Positions 36,475-45,756 are shown, counted from the first letter of the stretch. The stretch: DNA of 64,000 nt from Kriegella aquimaris (GCF_900103215.1 NZ_FNGV01000001.1:62001-126000); one strand, 5' to 3'. Notes: generated by a model not told the origin, from the letters alone. Made by a program: numbers and translations.

Positions 36475-37371
36475 CTAACTTTGCGATTTAAATTTTTCAG
36501 GAACTTTATCCCGGTGTTTCCATCGTCGATGTGTCCAAAGGTAATACTCCGGTTTTTCCCGAATCTGCTGCTCGGTCAAGCGTAGAAACTTATCGGTAAT
36601 TTCATTTTTTTCCGTGTTCTTTCCCTCGCGGGTAATAGGAATAAAGGTGGCTTCGTAAAAGCCCCGCTTTACTTTCGAGACTTTTAAAAACACCACGGCC
36701 AGATTTAATTTACGCGCTAGTGATTCCGCGCCATTATAAATCGGAACGGTAACCCCCATAAACTCACTCCAATACTGGGCACGGCTCACCTGTGGTGATT
36801 GATCGCTTACCATTCCATAACCGGACTTGATTCCGTTCTTTTCGTTTTGTATTACCGTTTTAGGGGTTTCTGAAGTGGTAATCAAAGTGGTGTTCCATCG
36901 AGCCCTGACCTTTTTGATAAAGGCATCAAAATATTTGTTTCCAATCTTTTGATAAACCGCATACCCCTTGGTGTCAACATAGTTATTTATGCTAACGTTC
37001 CATTCCCAATTGGCGTAATGGGCGCATACGACCAGAACTGTTTTTTCTTTTTCGATTTCCCTAAATTCTTCCAGATTTGTTATATGATACCTTTTTTTTA
37101 CTTCTGCTTTCGATAGATTCATCGTTTTAATCATTTCCAAGAACATATCGCACATATGTTTATAGAACTTTTTTTGAATGTTTTTGATTTCATCCTCCGA
37201 TTTTTCCGGAAAAACTAATTCTAAATTCGCCCGTACAATTTCTTTACGATAACCGATAACGTGGTAAATCAAGAAAAACACAAAATCCGAAAAGCCGTAG
37301 AACATACGATGGGGCAATATGGAAATGAGCCATAAGAGCGGATAAACCAAGATAAAAACGAGTAGCTGCAT
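36475..37371 (-). CDS. LpxL/HtrB-family lysophospholipid acyltransferase
   Basis: 298-residue inner-membrane acyltransferase that adds a secondary acyl chain to lipid A or a related lipid. One N-terminal transmembrane segment (LVFILVYPLLWLISILPHR) is followed by the catalytic HX4E motif in CAHYANWEW, VSDQSPQVSRA and the C-terminal YLWTHRRWKHR. I set the start at the ATG at 37371. The frame could begin at a TTG 7 codons earlier, but that TTG is part of the -7 promoter element. It is divergent from the rhomboid gene across the shared promoter palindrome. Confidence 0.92.
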   Translation of the reverse strand: MQLLVFILVYPLLWLISILPHRMFYGFSDFVFFLIYHVIGYRKEIVRANLELVFPEKSEDEIKNIQKKFYKHMCDMFLEMIKTMNLSKAEVKKRYHITNLEEFREIEKEKTVLVVCAHYANWEWNVSINNYVDTKGYAVYQKIGNKYFDAFIKKVRARWNTTLITTSETPKTVIQNEKNGIKSGYGMVSDQSPQVSRAQYWSEFMGVTVPIYNGAESLARKLNLAVVFLKVSKVKRGFYEATFIPITREGKNTEKNEITDKFLRLTEQQIREKPEYYLWTHRRWKHRDKVPEKFKSQS

Positions 37372-37389
37372 GTATTCATTTATACTGAG

Positions 37390-37407
37390 CAAATATAGCT
37401 ATATTTG
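37390..37407. promoter_or_regulatory. palindromic divergent promoter made of two back-to-back -7 elements
   Basis: Perfect 18-bp palindrome CAAATATAGCTATATTTG. Each half is an exact TAnnTTTG element (TATATTTG), one on each strand and 2 bases apart, serving the acyltransferase (minus) and the rhomboid protease (plus). Confidence 0.6.
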
Positions 37408-37436
37408 GTGCCAAACATAAAATAACTGCTTTAACT

Positions 37437-38087
37437 ATGTATAATCTTCATATGGCCACGATCGCCATTATCGTAGCCAATGTGCTAGTTTCTTTGAAAG
37501 GATTTAATGACACGTCTTTTTTTGAACGATATAAGTTCGGTATCGGCCCTATAAAAGCTGGACAAAAAGAACGAATGTTCACTTCAGGGTTTTTGCACGT
37601 CGATTTGGCGCACTTGTTTTTCAACATGTTCACGCTTTATTTTTTTGCCGATGTTGTGATTAGCTGGTTTGGACCCGGAAAATTCATTGCCATTTATTTT
37701 GTTAGCTTATTGGCAGGAAGTCTGTTGGCCCTTTTCTTTCATAAAGACGAGCCTTATTATAGTGCCGTTGGTGCCAGTGGTGCCGTTACGGGTGTCTTAT
37801 ATGCGGCCATACTACTGCAACCCGGTATGGATCTCATGCTCTTTTTTATTCCTATCCCTATTCCAGCCTATATTGTAGGTATTGGGTATTTGCTGTATTC
37901 CATTTACGGAATGAAAAGTAGGAGTGGCAATATTGGTCATACGGCTCATTTCGGGGGCGCTATAGGTGGATATGCCGTCACCTTACTTTTTAAACCTGAT
38001 TTAATATTTACGGAAACACTGATGGTCATTCTTTTGGCCATTCCCATTGTTATTTTGATTGTTATGGAGAAAATGGGGAAAATTTAA
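37437..38087 (+). CDS. rhomboid-family intramembrane serine protease
   Basis: 216-residue, six-segment membrane protease. The catalytic Ser is in GASGAVTGVLYA and the catalytic His in GHTAHFGGAIGGY. The conserved HVDLAHLFFNMFTLYFF (His and Asn of the oxyanion region) lies in the second segment. Rhomboids cut single-span membrane proteins within the bilayer. The ATG at 37437 is used; an ATG five codons later (37452) is an alternative, as related proteins start near MATIAI. It is driven from the palindromic divergent promoter. Confidence 0.94.
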   Translation: MYNLHMATIAIIVANVLVSLKGFNDTSFFERYKFGIGPIKAGQKERMFTSGFLHVDLAHLFFNMFTLYFFADVVISWFGPGKFIAIYFVSLLAGSLLALFFHKDEPYYSAVGASGAVTGVLYAAILLQPGMDLMLFFIPIPIPAYIVGIGYLLYSIYGMKSRSGNIGHTAHFGGAIGGYAVTLLFKPDLIFTETLMVILLAIPIVILIVMEKMGKI

Positions 38088-38175
38088 GTTCTCCATACAA
38101 CCGACTTAAGTATCGCTTTAACGAAATATGTTCCATACAGGCTAATTTAGCTGTGTTTTATCGAAGAAAGTAGGT

Positions 38176-38202
38176 TTGATATATACGCTCTACCTAATTT
38201 TG
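38176..38202 (+). promoter_or_regulatory. promoter of the LVIVD lipoprotein gene
   Basis: TTG at 38176-38178, 16-base spacer, then TAATTTTG (38195-38202), a full -33/-7 pair for this phylum. The predicted start of transcription is about 35-40 bases before the ATG. Confidence 0.5.
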
Positions 38203-38245
38203 TCGTTACGTTAGAACCCAAATCTAACTGGTAAACCTACTTATT

Positions 38246-39904
38246 ATGAAAAAAAGAGTTTTTATAGCTTCTGCTATTTTAGGCCTTGTGGCATCTTGTA
38301 GTGACGAAACAACTGTTTTTAGCGATCCACAAGATGATGTTCAACTGGAGAGCAACCAACAAGTGCTGCAGAACAGTATCATATACGACAATGCCGGTGT
38401 TCTTGATATCTTTGAAGATGACACATCCACTGCTGGAAAATCAAGCAAGGTAGTAGATGGTGAGCAAGCCGGTGATTATCCTTTGACATTGGTAGCTCAA
38501 GTCGACCCACCTTCTTATTCAGGGGCGACAAACCTTACGGCATCGCATGTACATGTTGATGGTAACTATGCCTATGTTTCCTATAACACAGTTGAAGGTG
38601 GTTATGCCGGAGGTATCGATATTATCGATATTAGTGATCCGAATAATCCCACGGTAACTTCTCGACTAAATTATAGTAATGCCGATATAAATGCCATCAA
38701 GTATGAAAATGGTTATGTCTATGCTGTCGGTGGTGTAGATGCTGAAAAGTCGGTTTCAGCAACATCAAACTCTTTTGTTGCACGTATTGCCGCCTCGAAT
38801 GGTCGACTTGATATAGACGCCGGAATAACCTATGGTTTTCAGGAAGGATATAATGCTACGGATGTGGAAACAACTTCTGATGCAGTAATCGTAACTAGCG
38901 GAAAAGACGGTTTCTTGACCTCATATTCTAAGAATAACATTGAAATACAAAGTGAGGTCCCCTTTACCGATTTACGTGCAGTAGCTGTCAATAATGGAGC
39001 TATAGCCGTATTAGATGCTAGTAAGGGCGTTAGCATCTTAGATGATAGTTTTCAAATGATAAAGGAAATTGCGATAGATTCGGATTTTGGTGACAATACC
39101 AAAAGAACTTTGGCTTTTTCAGGTGATAACATTGTGGTTTCTGAAGGGTCAAAAGGCGCAGGTATCTATAGTGTATCTACCGGATCGCTGATAGAATATG
39201 TTCCCATATTTACTAACCCTGAAGGCGTAGATAGTGGAGACGTTGTGACCAATGCGGTTGTGATAAATGAAGATGTGTTGCTTATGGCTAATGGCGGGGC
39301 CGGTCTATGTTTGTCTGAAGATCAAGGTGACAATACCACTTTGGTGGGAATCATCGAATTGGAAGGATCAATAAACTATGTAGAATCAAAGGGTGATTAT
39401 ATTTTCGCAGCTTCTGGAAAAAGTGGACTGCAGATTGTAAAATTAAATAGGCCTGATGAAAGCCTAACCAATAGATGTGCATCATTATCTTACTATTCGG
39501 GAAGTTCAAGCTTGAAAATAGATGAAGGCCAAACTAGGGAATATAAAGGTGCAAAAAGATTTAGAAAAATAGAAGTTGATGGTTCTTTACTGTTGTGTGG
39601 CTCTTGGACCGTAAGTGGCGAAGTTGCAATCGGAGATAATGGTTTATTTGAAATGAATGGAACATTGGCAGTCGGTCGAAACAACTCAGTCGGTCAAAAC
39701 AATATAGATAGCATCGTTGTTGGTAAGAACGCCACCTTTCGTGTTGAAGGCAATTTATCAGTTTATGGTAATTTGACTTTGGAGGAAGGAGCAATTATTG
39801 AATTTATCGGAGATGCTTCAATTGTCAACGTTTTTGGAGAAGTCAACAAAGCTGACGGAGCGGAAGTTTCAGGTAATTTTATTGATATTCAAAGCAAATT
39901 CTAA
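38246..39904 (+). CDS. LVIVD-repeat beta-propeller lipoprotein
   Basis: 552-residue lipoprotein (lipobox LVASC, about Cys18). Residues about 95-415 contain repeats of the LVIVD kind, each with a strand pattern like YAYVSYN, then GGIDIIDISDPNNP, predicting a beta-propeller on the cell surface. Residues about 425-552 (from SYYSGSSSLKIDEG) form regularly spaced short strands (GSLLLCGSWTVSGE, then NGLFEMNGTLAVG), suggesting a beta-solenoid-like tail. No catalytic motif is recognisable. It has its own promoter and ends at a large palindrome. Such proteins probably bind polysaccharide or protein; the exact role is unknown. Confidence 0.8.
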   Translation: MKKRVFIASAILGLVASCSDETTVFSDPQDDVQLESNQQVLQNSIIYDNAGVLDIFEDDTSTAGKSSKVVDGEQAGDYPLTLVAQVDPPSYSGATNLTASHVHVDGNYAYVSYNTVEGGYAGGIDIIDISDPNNPTVTSRLNYSNADINAIKYENGYVYAVGGVDAEKSVSATSNSFVARIAASNGRLDIDAGITYGFQEGYNATDVETTSDAVIVTSGKDGFLTSYSKNNIEIQSEVPFTDLRAVAVNNGAIAVLDASKGVSILDDSFQMIKEIAIDSDFGDNTKRTLAFSGDNIVVSEGSKGAGIYSVSTGSLIEYVPIFTNPEGVDSGDVVTNAVVINEDVLLMANGGAGLCLSEDQGDNTTLVGIIELEGSINYVESKGDYIFAASGKSGLQIVKLNRPDESLTNRCASLSYYSGSSSLKIDEGQTREYKGAKRFRKIEVDGSLLLCGSWTVSGEVAIGDNGLFEMNGTLAVGRNNSVGQNNIDSIVVGKNATFRVEGNLSVYGNLTLEEGAIIEFIGDASIVNVFGEVNKADGAEVSGNFIDIQSKF

Positions 39905-39913
39905 CTGAACTTA

Positions 39914-39967
39914 ATATAAATGAAAATGCCCTGGAAACATATGTTTCCAGGGCATTTTCATTTATAT
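39914..39967. terminator. perfect 54-bp palindrome, probable bidirectional terminator
   Basis: 27-bp arms with no mismatch and no loop (39914-39940 against 39941-39967), with centre CAT|ATG and a GC-rich inner part GCCCTGG/CCAGGGC. It lies between the convergent LVIVD and TlpA genes, 9 and 12 bases from their stops. The outer parts are T-rich in both directions. Confidence 0.7.
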
Positions 39968-39979
39968 AATTAGCAACTA

Positions 39980-41110
39980 CTATTGCAGCAGTTCGGCGAC
40001 CTTTTCCTCCAAAGCATTTCCTCTGAGGTTTTTTGCTACAATAATACCATTTTCATCCAATAGAAAAGCAGCGGGTATAGCGTCTACATTGTAGAGTTTG
40101 GCGATTGCATCGTCAAAATAGGCAACGTTGGAAACATGGTTCCAGATTAAACCATCATCTTCAATAGCCTTTTTCCAGTCTTCGGCTTTCTTATCCAAAG
40201 AAACCCCGATTACGTTAAGACCTTTTTCATGATATTTTTTGTAAACTTTTACGATGTTCGGGTTTTCTGCACGACAGGGTTTACACCATGCTGCCCAGAA
40301 ATCAACCAATGTTACTTTGCCTAATGCATCATTTAATGCTAATTCTTCTCCACTTGGGGTAGGGGCCGAAAAATTAGGGGCCTTGGCGCCAACTGCCGAA
40401 CTTTTGGCACTTTCATCCTTGGCTTTTAATGCTTCCAAGTTCTTCAATATATCTTTGGCAACTGTCGTTTCCTTGATTTCAGGAGAAAGTCCGTCATAAA
40501 GTTCCTGAATTTTATCCGTAGCTACCATTCTTGATGCCATGGCTCTATCAATTAACAATACCGAAATTAGTCCGGTCGGATTATTCTTTATATAATCCAA
40601 TTCAAAATTTTTGTATTCTTCTTGAAGCTCCATCATCTCATCACGTAAAGAATTGATCAATACCGTGTCTTTTTTCATGGCGGCACCCTGAAGGTCACCT
40701 TGAACACTTTGAGCCCGCTGTGAAATGGCCAAAGATTGCTCCATATAATCTGAGAAAAGTTCGTTTTGTGGGGTTCCTTCTAGTTTAGCAAGGCCTAAGC
40801 TATCTTTTTGTGCGCTAAGTTGAATTTCTCCATCTTCGATAATAACCACCATGTTTCCTGGTAGTTGGTCTACAAAGACATAATGCAGTTCTGGAGTTCC
40901 TGCCTCGCCGGTAAAAGTAAATTTCCCGTTTTGTACCAAAGCCGTATCAATATCGACCAATTGTCTTTCTTCTCCCATTTTTCGAAGGAAAACTTTGGTG
41001 TCATTTTCAAGGTCGCCGGTCAAAGTTCCTGCTATGGTGTAACCATCTTTTTTATCACTGCAGCTAACGATGGCCATTAATGTACAAAGGGAAATAAAAA
41101 CTTTTTTCAT
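39980..41110 (-). CDS. TlpA-type thioredoxin lipoprotein with DUF4369 domain
   Basis: 376-residue lipoprotein (lipobox AIVSC, about Cys17). An N-terminal DUF4369 beta domain (about 24-120, GYTIAGTLTGDLEND to IEDGEIQLS) is followed by a helical linker and a C-terminal TlpA/AhpC-TSA thioredoxin domain with active site WCKPC and the cis-Pro region AIPAAFLLDENG. It likely reduces disulfides or acts as a peroxiredoxin-like thiol protein in the periplasm or at the membrane surface. The start is ATG 41110; the preceding TTG is rejected. The promoter -7 element lies 22 bases upstream. Confidence 0.93.
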   Translation of the reverse strand: MKKVFISLCTLMAIVSCSDKKDGYTIAGTLTGDLENDTKVFLRKMGEERQLVDIDTALVQNGKFTFTGEAGTPELHYVFVDQLPGNMVVIIEDGEIQLSAQKDSLGLAKLEGTPQNELFSDYMEQSLAISQRAQSVQGDLQGAAMKKDTVLINSLRDEMMELQEEYKNFELDYIKNNPTGLISVLLIDRAMASRMVATDKIQELYDGLSPEIKETTVAKDILKNLEALKAKDESAKSSAVGAKAPNFSAPTPSGEELALNDALGKVTLVDFWAAWCKPCRAENPNIVKVYKKYHEKGLNVIGVSLDKKAEDWKKAIEDDGLIWNHVSNVAYFDDAIAKLYNVDAIPAAFLLDENGIIVAKNLRGNALEEKVAELLQ

Positions 41111-41131
41111 CAAATTATTTTTTTAGATCTG

Positions 41132-41139
41132 CAAATGTA
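41132..41139 (-). promoter_or_regulatory. -7 element TACATTTG of the TlpA lipoprotein gene
   Basis: Exact TAnnTTTG match on the minus strand, 22 bases before the ATG. Confidence 0.5.
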
Positions 41140-41159
41140 GTTATATAAAGGCACATAAA

Positions 41160-41193
41160 AAAAGTCCTTAACATTTACATGTAAAGGACTTTT
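41160..41193 (-). terminator. terminator of the small barrel-protein gene
   Basis: AAAAGTCCTT / AAGGACTTTT stem with a 14-base loop, followed on the minus strand by a run of seven T residues and placed 23 bases past the stop codon at 41217. Confidence 0.78.
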
Positions 41194-41216
41194 GGTAAAG
41201 CTATACTTCTTTTTTT

Positions 41217-41711
41217 TTAAAATTGGTACCGTATACCCAAGGCGATATCGAAATCGAAACTGTCTGAAAAGCCGTCGTAGCCAACTACGCCTATTTCTGG
41301 CCTAAAGTCTAACGATAACAATAAGGGGAAGTCGAAATTATATTCGATACCGATATCTCCGGCAGCGAATACAAACAAACCACCATCTGGTGTATCATTC
41401 GGCCTAAGCGCAAAATCGACACTGCCCAGACCTCCTCCGGCCCCATAATACCAGTTAAAGCCTTGATCGATACTATGCACCCATTGATGTAGGGCCGCAA
41501 GTTTGAAGGCATCATAATAACGGCTGTCCCTCCAGCCCAAATCGAGTTCCAAGCGTGTATACCTACCCAATGATTTTTGATACGAAATCTCGGCCCCAAA
41601 ACCATCACTGTCACCCAATCGGAGTCCAAGTGCATGGTCTGATATTTCTTGGGCGCTGGCAGAAATCGAAATAAAACAAACCGCAATAGCAAATAGTTTA
41701 AAAATTTTCAT
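41217..41711 (-). CDS. small outer-membrane beta-barrel-like protein
   Basis: 164-residue exported protein. The signal peptide (about 1-21, ending SASAQ) is followed by alternating beta strands with aromatic girdles (RLELDLGWRDSRYYDAFKL, FNWYYGAGGGLGSVDF, LLSLDFRPEIGVVGY). It ends with a terminal Phe (ALGIRYQF), the usual outer-membrane insertion signal. It probably forms an eight-strand barrel. I chose ATG 41711 because the signal peptide begins there; an upstream in-frame start would add 13 charged residues. Function unknown. Confidence 0.8.
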   Translation of the reverse strand: MKIFKLFAIAVCFISISASAQEISDHALGLRLGDSDGFGAEISYQKSLGRYTRLELDLGWRDSRYYDAFKLAALHQWVHSIDQGFNWYYGAGGGLGSVDFALRPNDTPDGGLFVFAAGDIGIEYNFDFPLLLSLDFRPEIGVVGYDGFSDSFDFDIALGIRYQF

Positions 41712-41761
41712 AAGTGTTGTATTTCTGTTTTTAAATTTAAAAAATGGCACATTAAGACACC

Positions 41762-41789
41762 TTGATAAAACAATAAAAACTTAATTTAG
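41762..41789 (+). promoter_or_regulatory. promoter of the FAD/Fe-S dehydrogenase gene
   Basis: TTG (41762-41764), 17-base spacer, TAATTTAG (41782-41789; one mismatch to TAnnTTTG). The spacing is good and the predicted leader short, consistent with the TTG start at 41809. Confidence 0.45.
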
Positions 41790-41808
41790 CCGTCAAAATT
41801 GTTTCGAC

Positions 41809-44721
41809 TTGCTTAAAAATTTACTAAATCGTCTGGCTGATAGGTTTGAAGGAGAACTACGAACGGATACCCTGACCACCACTCTTTATGCCACAGATGC
41901 GTCTGTCTATCGCAAATTGCCAATGGCCGTTGCATTCCCAAAGAATACTAATGACATTAAGTTATTAATTGAATTTGCCACGGCTCATAAGGTAGGTCTT
42001 GTTCCAAGAACAGCAGGTACTTCTTTAGCGGGTCAGTGTGTGGGCGATGGAATTATTGTAGATGTTTCACGCCATTTTACTGAAATTCTAAATTTTGACG
42101 AAGAAAAAAAACAAGTCACCGTACAACCCGGGGTCATACGGGATGAATTGAATCTATACTTAGCGCCATATGGCCTTTTCTTTGGTCCCAATACATCAAC
42201 TTCAAACCGTTGTATGATTGGAGGTATGGTAGGAAATAATTCTTCTGGTACTACATCTATACAGTATGGCGTAACAAGGGACAAGGTCGTCTCATTAAAA
42301 ACTATTCTTTCCGACGGAAGTGAAGTGGAGTTCAAAGCGGTATCCCCTGACGAATTTAAGGCGAAGTCGACTGCAGATTCATTTGAATCATCCATTTACA
42401 GAAATATAAATAAAGAGTTATCAGACAAAGAGTTACAAAAAATTATTTCTAGTGAATTTCCAAAGCCAGAAATTCATCGTAGAAATACGGGGTACGCAGT
42501 TGACGAACTTTTAAACAATCGTATTTTTGGTGAAACTCAGGAAGATTTCAATTTCTGTAAACTCTTGGCAGGAAGCGAAGGAACCCTCGCTTTTACCACC
42601 GAAATCACCCTGCAATTAGCCGAGTTGCCGCCAAAACTTTCTGCTATGGTGGTTACACACTACAAAACTTTGGAGGACTGTTTAATCGATGTGATTCCCG
42701 TCATGCGACATAATCTCCATACCTGTGAGATGATGGATCGAGTCATTCTCGATTGCACAAAAAATAACAGGGAACAATTAAAGAACCGTTTTTTTGTAAA
42801 TGGTGACCCGGCTGCATTATTGCTGTTGGAAGTAAAAGCGGATAGTGAAACTGATTTAGAAGGGCAATTGAGCGAATTGAAAGCGACAATTCAAAAATCG
42901 GGATTGAGTTATGCACACCCTGTTCTTAAGGGTAATGAGGTGAACCAAGCGATTGAACTTAGAAAAGCCGGACTTGGACTTTTAGGAAATATGGTTGGTG
43001 ATCGTAAAGCGGTTGCATGTATCGAGGATACGGCGGTTGCTCTTGAGGATTTAAAACCATTTATTCTGGAGTTCAGTGCAATTATGAAGGGGTATAACCA
43101 AAACGCTGTTTATTATGCACATGCGGGAGCAGGGGAGTTGCATTTGCGACCTATTCTCAACTTGAAGAAATCTGAGGATGTTTCCCTTTTTAGAGACATT
43201 ACCACCGATGTGGCAAAGTTGACAAAAAAATATAGAGGATCTTTCAGTGGTGAACATGGTGATGGTATCGTACGCGCCGAGTTTATTCCTTTAATGATAG
43301 GGGGGCAGAACTATGAATTGTTGCGACGGATAAAATCATATTTTGATCCGAACAATATATTTAATCCTGGAAAGATTGTGGATGCTTTTCCTATGGATGA
43401 ATCCCTACGTTATGAAATCGATCGCGTAGAGCCTGTGATTCCGACCTTATTGAATTTTTCGGATAGTGAAGGTATTTTAAAGTCTGCCGAAAAATGTAAT
43501 GGTAGCGGTGATTGCAGAAAAACAGAAAAAATGGCAGGGGCCATGTGCCCAAGTTTTCATGCCACAAGAAACGAGCAACATACTACGCGGGGTAGGGCCA
43601 ATACCTTACGCGAATTTTTGACGCAGTCCGAGAAACCGAACAAATTTGACCATAAAGAGTTGAAAGAGGTTTTCGACCTTTGTCTTAGTTGTAAGGCCTG
43701 TGCTTCGGAATGCCCGAGCAATGTCGATATTGCCACTTTAAAAGCAGAGTTTTTATATCAATATCAAGAAACCAATGGCTACCCGTTGCGAAATAAATTG
43801 TTTGCCTATAACACGAAACTGAATCGTTTGGGTAGTAAAATGGCAGGTATCACCAATGCGGTATATGATTCTTCCCTTTTGGGTGGATTGTTGAAGAAAT
43901 CGGCAGGGGTAGCACCAGAACGAAGTCTGCCAAAAGTTTCAAGTTTTGATTTTGGTAAACATTTACAATTATTTGACAATCAAAATAATAAGTCAAGACA
44001 AAATGTAGTTCTCTATATTGATGAATTCACGAATTATCTTGATGTTGATTTAGGTAAAGATGCAATCGAAGTATTGACTAGATTGGGTTATCAAGTGGAA
44101 CTTTTTTATGCAGAAAGTGGTCGTACCTATCTTTCAAAAGGATTTTTGAAACAAGCAAAAAAATTGGCGTTGAAGAATATAACGCAATTAAAAAAGTTCG
44201 CTGATAAAAAGGTGCCTGTTATTGGTTTAGAGCCCTCGGCGATTTTGACTTTTAGAGATGAATACAAGCGTCTATCCGATGATGCCGATACTACGAATGC
44301 AATTGCTTTGAATTCGTTTTTGATTGAGGAGTTTCTTAGCTTGGAAATACAGAAAGGAGAACTGACTTCAGATTTGTTTACCAAAGAAGCTCGACAGGTT
44401 AAAATTCATAATCATTGCCACCAAAAGGCGTTGAGCAATCAAAAAGTGACCTTTGATGTATTGAATCTTCCTGAAAATTATTCAGTTACTATAATTGCCT
44501 CTGGATGTTGTGGAATGGCAGGTTCTTTTGGTTATGAAAAAGAGCATTACGAGGTAAGCATGCAAGTTGGGGAGCTCAAATTATTTCCCGCTGTTCGAAA
44601 ATCTGCGGATGATATTGTTATCGCGGCGAACGGGACTAGTTGTAGACATCAAATTTATGATGGTACTAAAAGAAAGGCCTTGCATCCGATAACGATTTTT
44701 AAAAATGCGTTAGTCGATTGA
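41809..44721 (+). CDS. fused FAD-linked oxidase and Fe-S (GlcD/GlpC-like) dehydrogenase
   Basis: 970-residue fusion. The N-terminal half is an FAD_binding_4/FAD-oxidase_C enzyme (LVPRTAGTSLAGQ; MIGGMVGNNSSGTTS; GEHGDG; FDPNNIFNPGKIVD near 520). The second half has 4Fe-4S motifs (CNGSGDCRKTEKMAGAMCP and CLSCKACASECPSNVD) and a heterodisulfide-reductase-type CCG domain (SGCCGMAGSFGYE). Related fusions oxidise D-lactate, glycolate or D-2-hydroxyglutarate and feed electrons to the respiratory chain. The substrate is not certain here. The start is TTG 41809 (MLKNLLNRLADRFEG), matching the family start; no ATG fits. The last 12 bases overlap the convergent LpxH-like gene. Confidence 0.93.
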   Translation: MLKNLLNRLADRFEGELRTDTLTTTLYATDASVYRKLPMAVAFPKNTNDIKLLIEFATAHKVGLVPRTAGTSLAGQCVGDGIIVDVSRHFTEILNFDEEKKQVTVQPGVIRDELNLYLAPYGLFFGPNTSTSNRCMIGGMVGNNSSGTTSIQYGVTRDKVVSLKTILSDGSEVEFKAVSPDEFKAKSTADSFESSIYRNINKELSDKELQKIISSEFPKPEIHRRNTGYAVDELLNNRIFGETQEDFNFCKLLAGSEGTLAFTTEITLQLAELPPKLSAMVVTHYKTLEDCLIDVIPVMRHNLHTCEMMDRVILDCTKNNREQLKNRFFVNGDPAALLLLEVKADSETDLEGQLSELKATIQKSGLSYAHPVLKGNEVNQAIELRKAGLGLLGNMVGDRKAVACIEDTAVALEDLKPFILEFSAIMKGYNQNAVYYAHAGAGELHLRPILNLKKSEDVSLFRDITTDVAKLTKKYRGSFSGEHGDGIVRAEFIPLMIGGQNYELLRRIKSYFDPNNIFNPGKIVDAFPMDESLRYEIDRVEPVIPTLLNFSDSEGILKSAEKCNGSGDCRKTEKMAGAMCPSFHATRNEQHTTRGRANTLREFLTQSEKPNKFDHKELKEVFDLCLSCKACASECPSNVDIATLKAEFLYQYQETNGYPLRNKLFAYNTKLNRLGSKMAGITNAVYDSSLLGGLLKKSAGVAPERSLPKVSSFDFGKHLQLFDNQNNKSRQNVVLYIDEFTNYLDVDLGKDAIEVLTRLGYQVELFYAESGRTYLSKGFLKQAKKLALKNITQLKKFADKKVPVIGLEPSAILTFRDEYKRLSDDADTTNAIALNSFLIEEFLSLEIQKGELTSDLFTKEARQVKIHNHCHQKALSNQKVTFDVLNLPENYSVTIIASGCCGMAGSFGYEKEHYEVSMQVGELKLFPAVRKSADDIVIAANGTSCRHQIYDGTKRKALHPITIFKNALVD

Positions 44722-45567
44722 TTCCTTATCCTTATTTTTTTTCTCGACTGGAGCGGATATGGAAGCAATCAATTCATTGATGTCCATTTCCTTTAGTTCC
44801 TCATCCACAAAAAAGGGTAAAAGCTTGTCTTGTTTGTACCTATAAATTTTCCAGCGTTTAAAGGAATATTCCAAGGCAGTTAGGCTTTCAATCCAATCAC
44901 CTGAATTTAGGTAAGTGCAACTTCCTCTTTTAGTCGTATGAACTTGCTTTTTCGGTTGATGTATGTGTCCGCAAACCACATAATCGTATCCGTGTTCAAT
45001 CGCCATACGAACTCCCGATTCCTCAAAATGTTGGGTGTATTGTTCAGCCTGACTTGCACTTTTTCTTATTTTTCGAGATAAGGAATATCGTTCTTTTCCC
45101 AGTTTTATAAGCACCCAATTAGCCCACCTATTAACCAGAATAAGCAGATAATAACTATAACTGCCTAATTTTGCCAACCATTTAGCATTTTGAATAGGTA
45201 AATCAAAAACATCACCATGAAAGAACCAGGCCTTTTTGCCATGTAATTGTAATACCAACTTATCGACCACGTGCAGATTACCCATTGAAGTGCCACTAAA
45301 TTTTCGGAGCATTTCATCGTGATTACCGGTAATATAAAACACCTCGGTGCCCTTTGAAGCCATGCTAATGAGTTTTCGCAATACTTTCATATGGGAAGGA
45401 GGAAAGTATCGCTTTGAAAACTGCCAAACGTCAATAATATCACCGTTCAATATAAGTTTTCCAGGATTTATACTGCTTAGATAGGAGAGTAGCTCGTCTG
45501 CACGGCTCTCCAATGTACCAAGATGAACGTCGGATATAACGGCTATTTCTATTTTTCTTTTTTTCAT
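44710..45567 (-). CDS. UDP-2,3-diacylglucosamine diphosphatase-like metallophosphoesterase
   Basis: 285-residue calcineurin-type phosphoesterase of the LpxH-like family, which makes lipid X in lipid A synthesis by hydrolysing UDP-2,3-diacylglucosamine. Metal motifs are ISDVHLGTLESRA, LNGDIIDVWQFSKRY, TGNHDEMLRKF, FHGDVFD and the late VCGHIHQPK. The C-terminal acidic and lysine-rich tail is not conserved in the family. E. coli LpxH is shorter; the longer form fits the Bacteroidetes LpxH-like (YbbF/LpxH2-type) group. It could also act on another pyrophosphate. Confidence 0.85.
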   Translation of the reverse strand: MKKRKIEIAVISDVHLGTLESRADELLSYLSSINPGKLILNGDIIDVWQFSKRYFPPSHMKVLRKLISMASKGTEVFYITGNHDEMLRKFSGTSMGNLHVVDKLVLQLHGKKAWFFHGDVFDLPIQNAKWLAKLGSYSYYLLILVNRWANWVLIKLGKERYSLSRKIRKSASQAEQYTQHFEESGVRMAIEHGYDYVVCGHIHQPKKQVHTTKRGSCTYLNSGDWIESLTALEYSFKRWKIYRYKQDKLLPFFVDEELKEMDINELIASISAPVEKKNKDKESID

Positions 45568-45697
45568 CGGGCAGTTTACTACAAATTAAGTCATTGGTAA
45601 TAAGATAGATGTGAAGTTTAAATAAATAAAATGTTAAGTGAAGTTAAGTTTTGATTAAGTCTATAGCCTTGTGGACTTTAATATTAAATGGTCGGTT

Positions 45698-45728
45698 TTG
45701 GTTTTGGGGATTTTAAAAATTACCTTTG
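45698..45728 (+). promoter_or_regulatory. promoter of aroC
   Basis: TTG (45698-45700), 20-base spacer, TACCTTTG (45721-45728), an exact -7 match ending 28 bases before the ATG. Confidence 0.55.
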
Positions 45729-45756
45729 ACACCTTTAATAATAAGCAGAACCGAAC

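Noticed and set aside
37372-37392. TTG start for the LpxL-like acyltransferase
   Set aside because: That TTG is the end of the -7 promoter element; the ATG at 37371 matches family starts.
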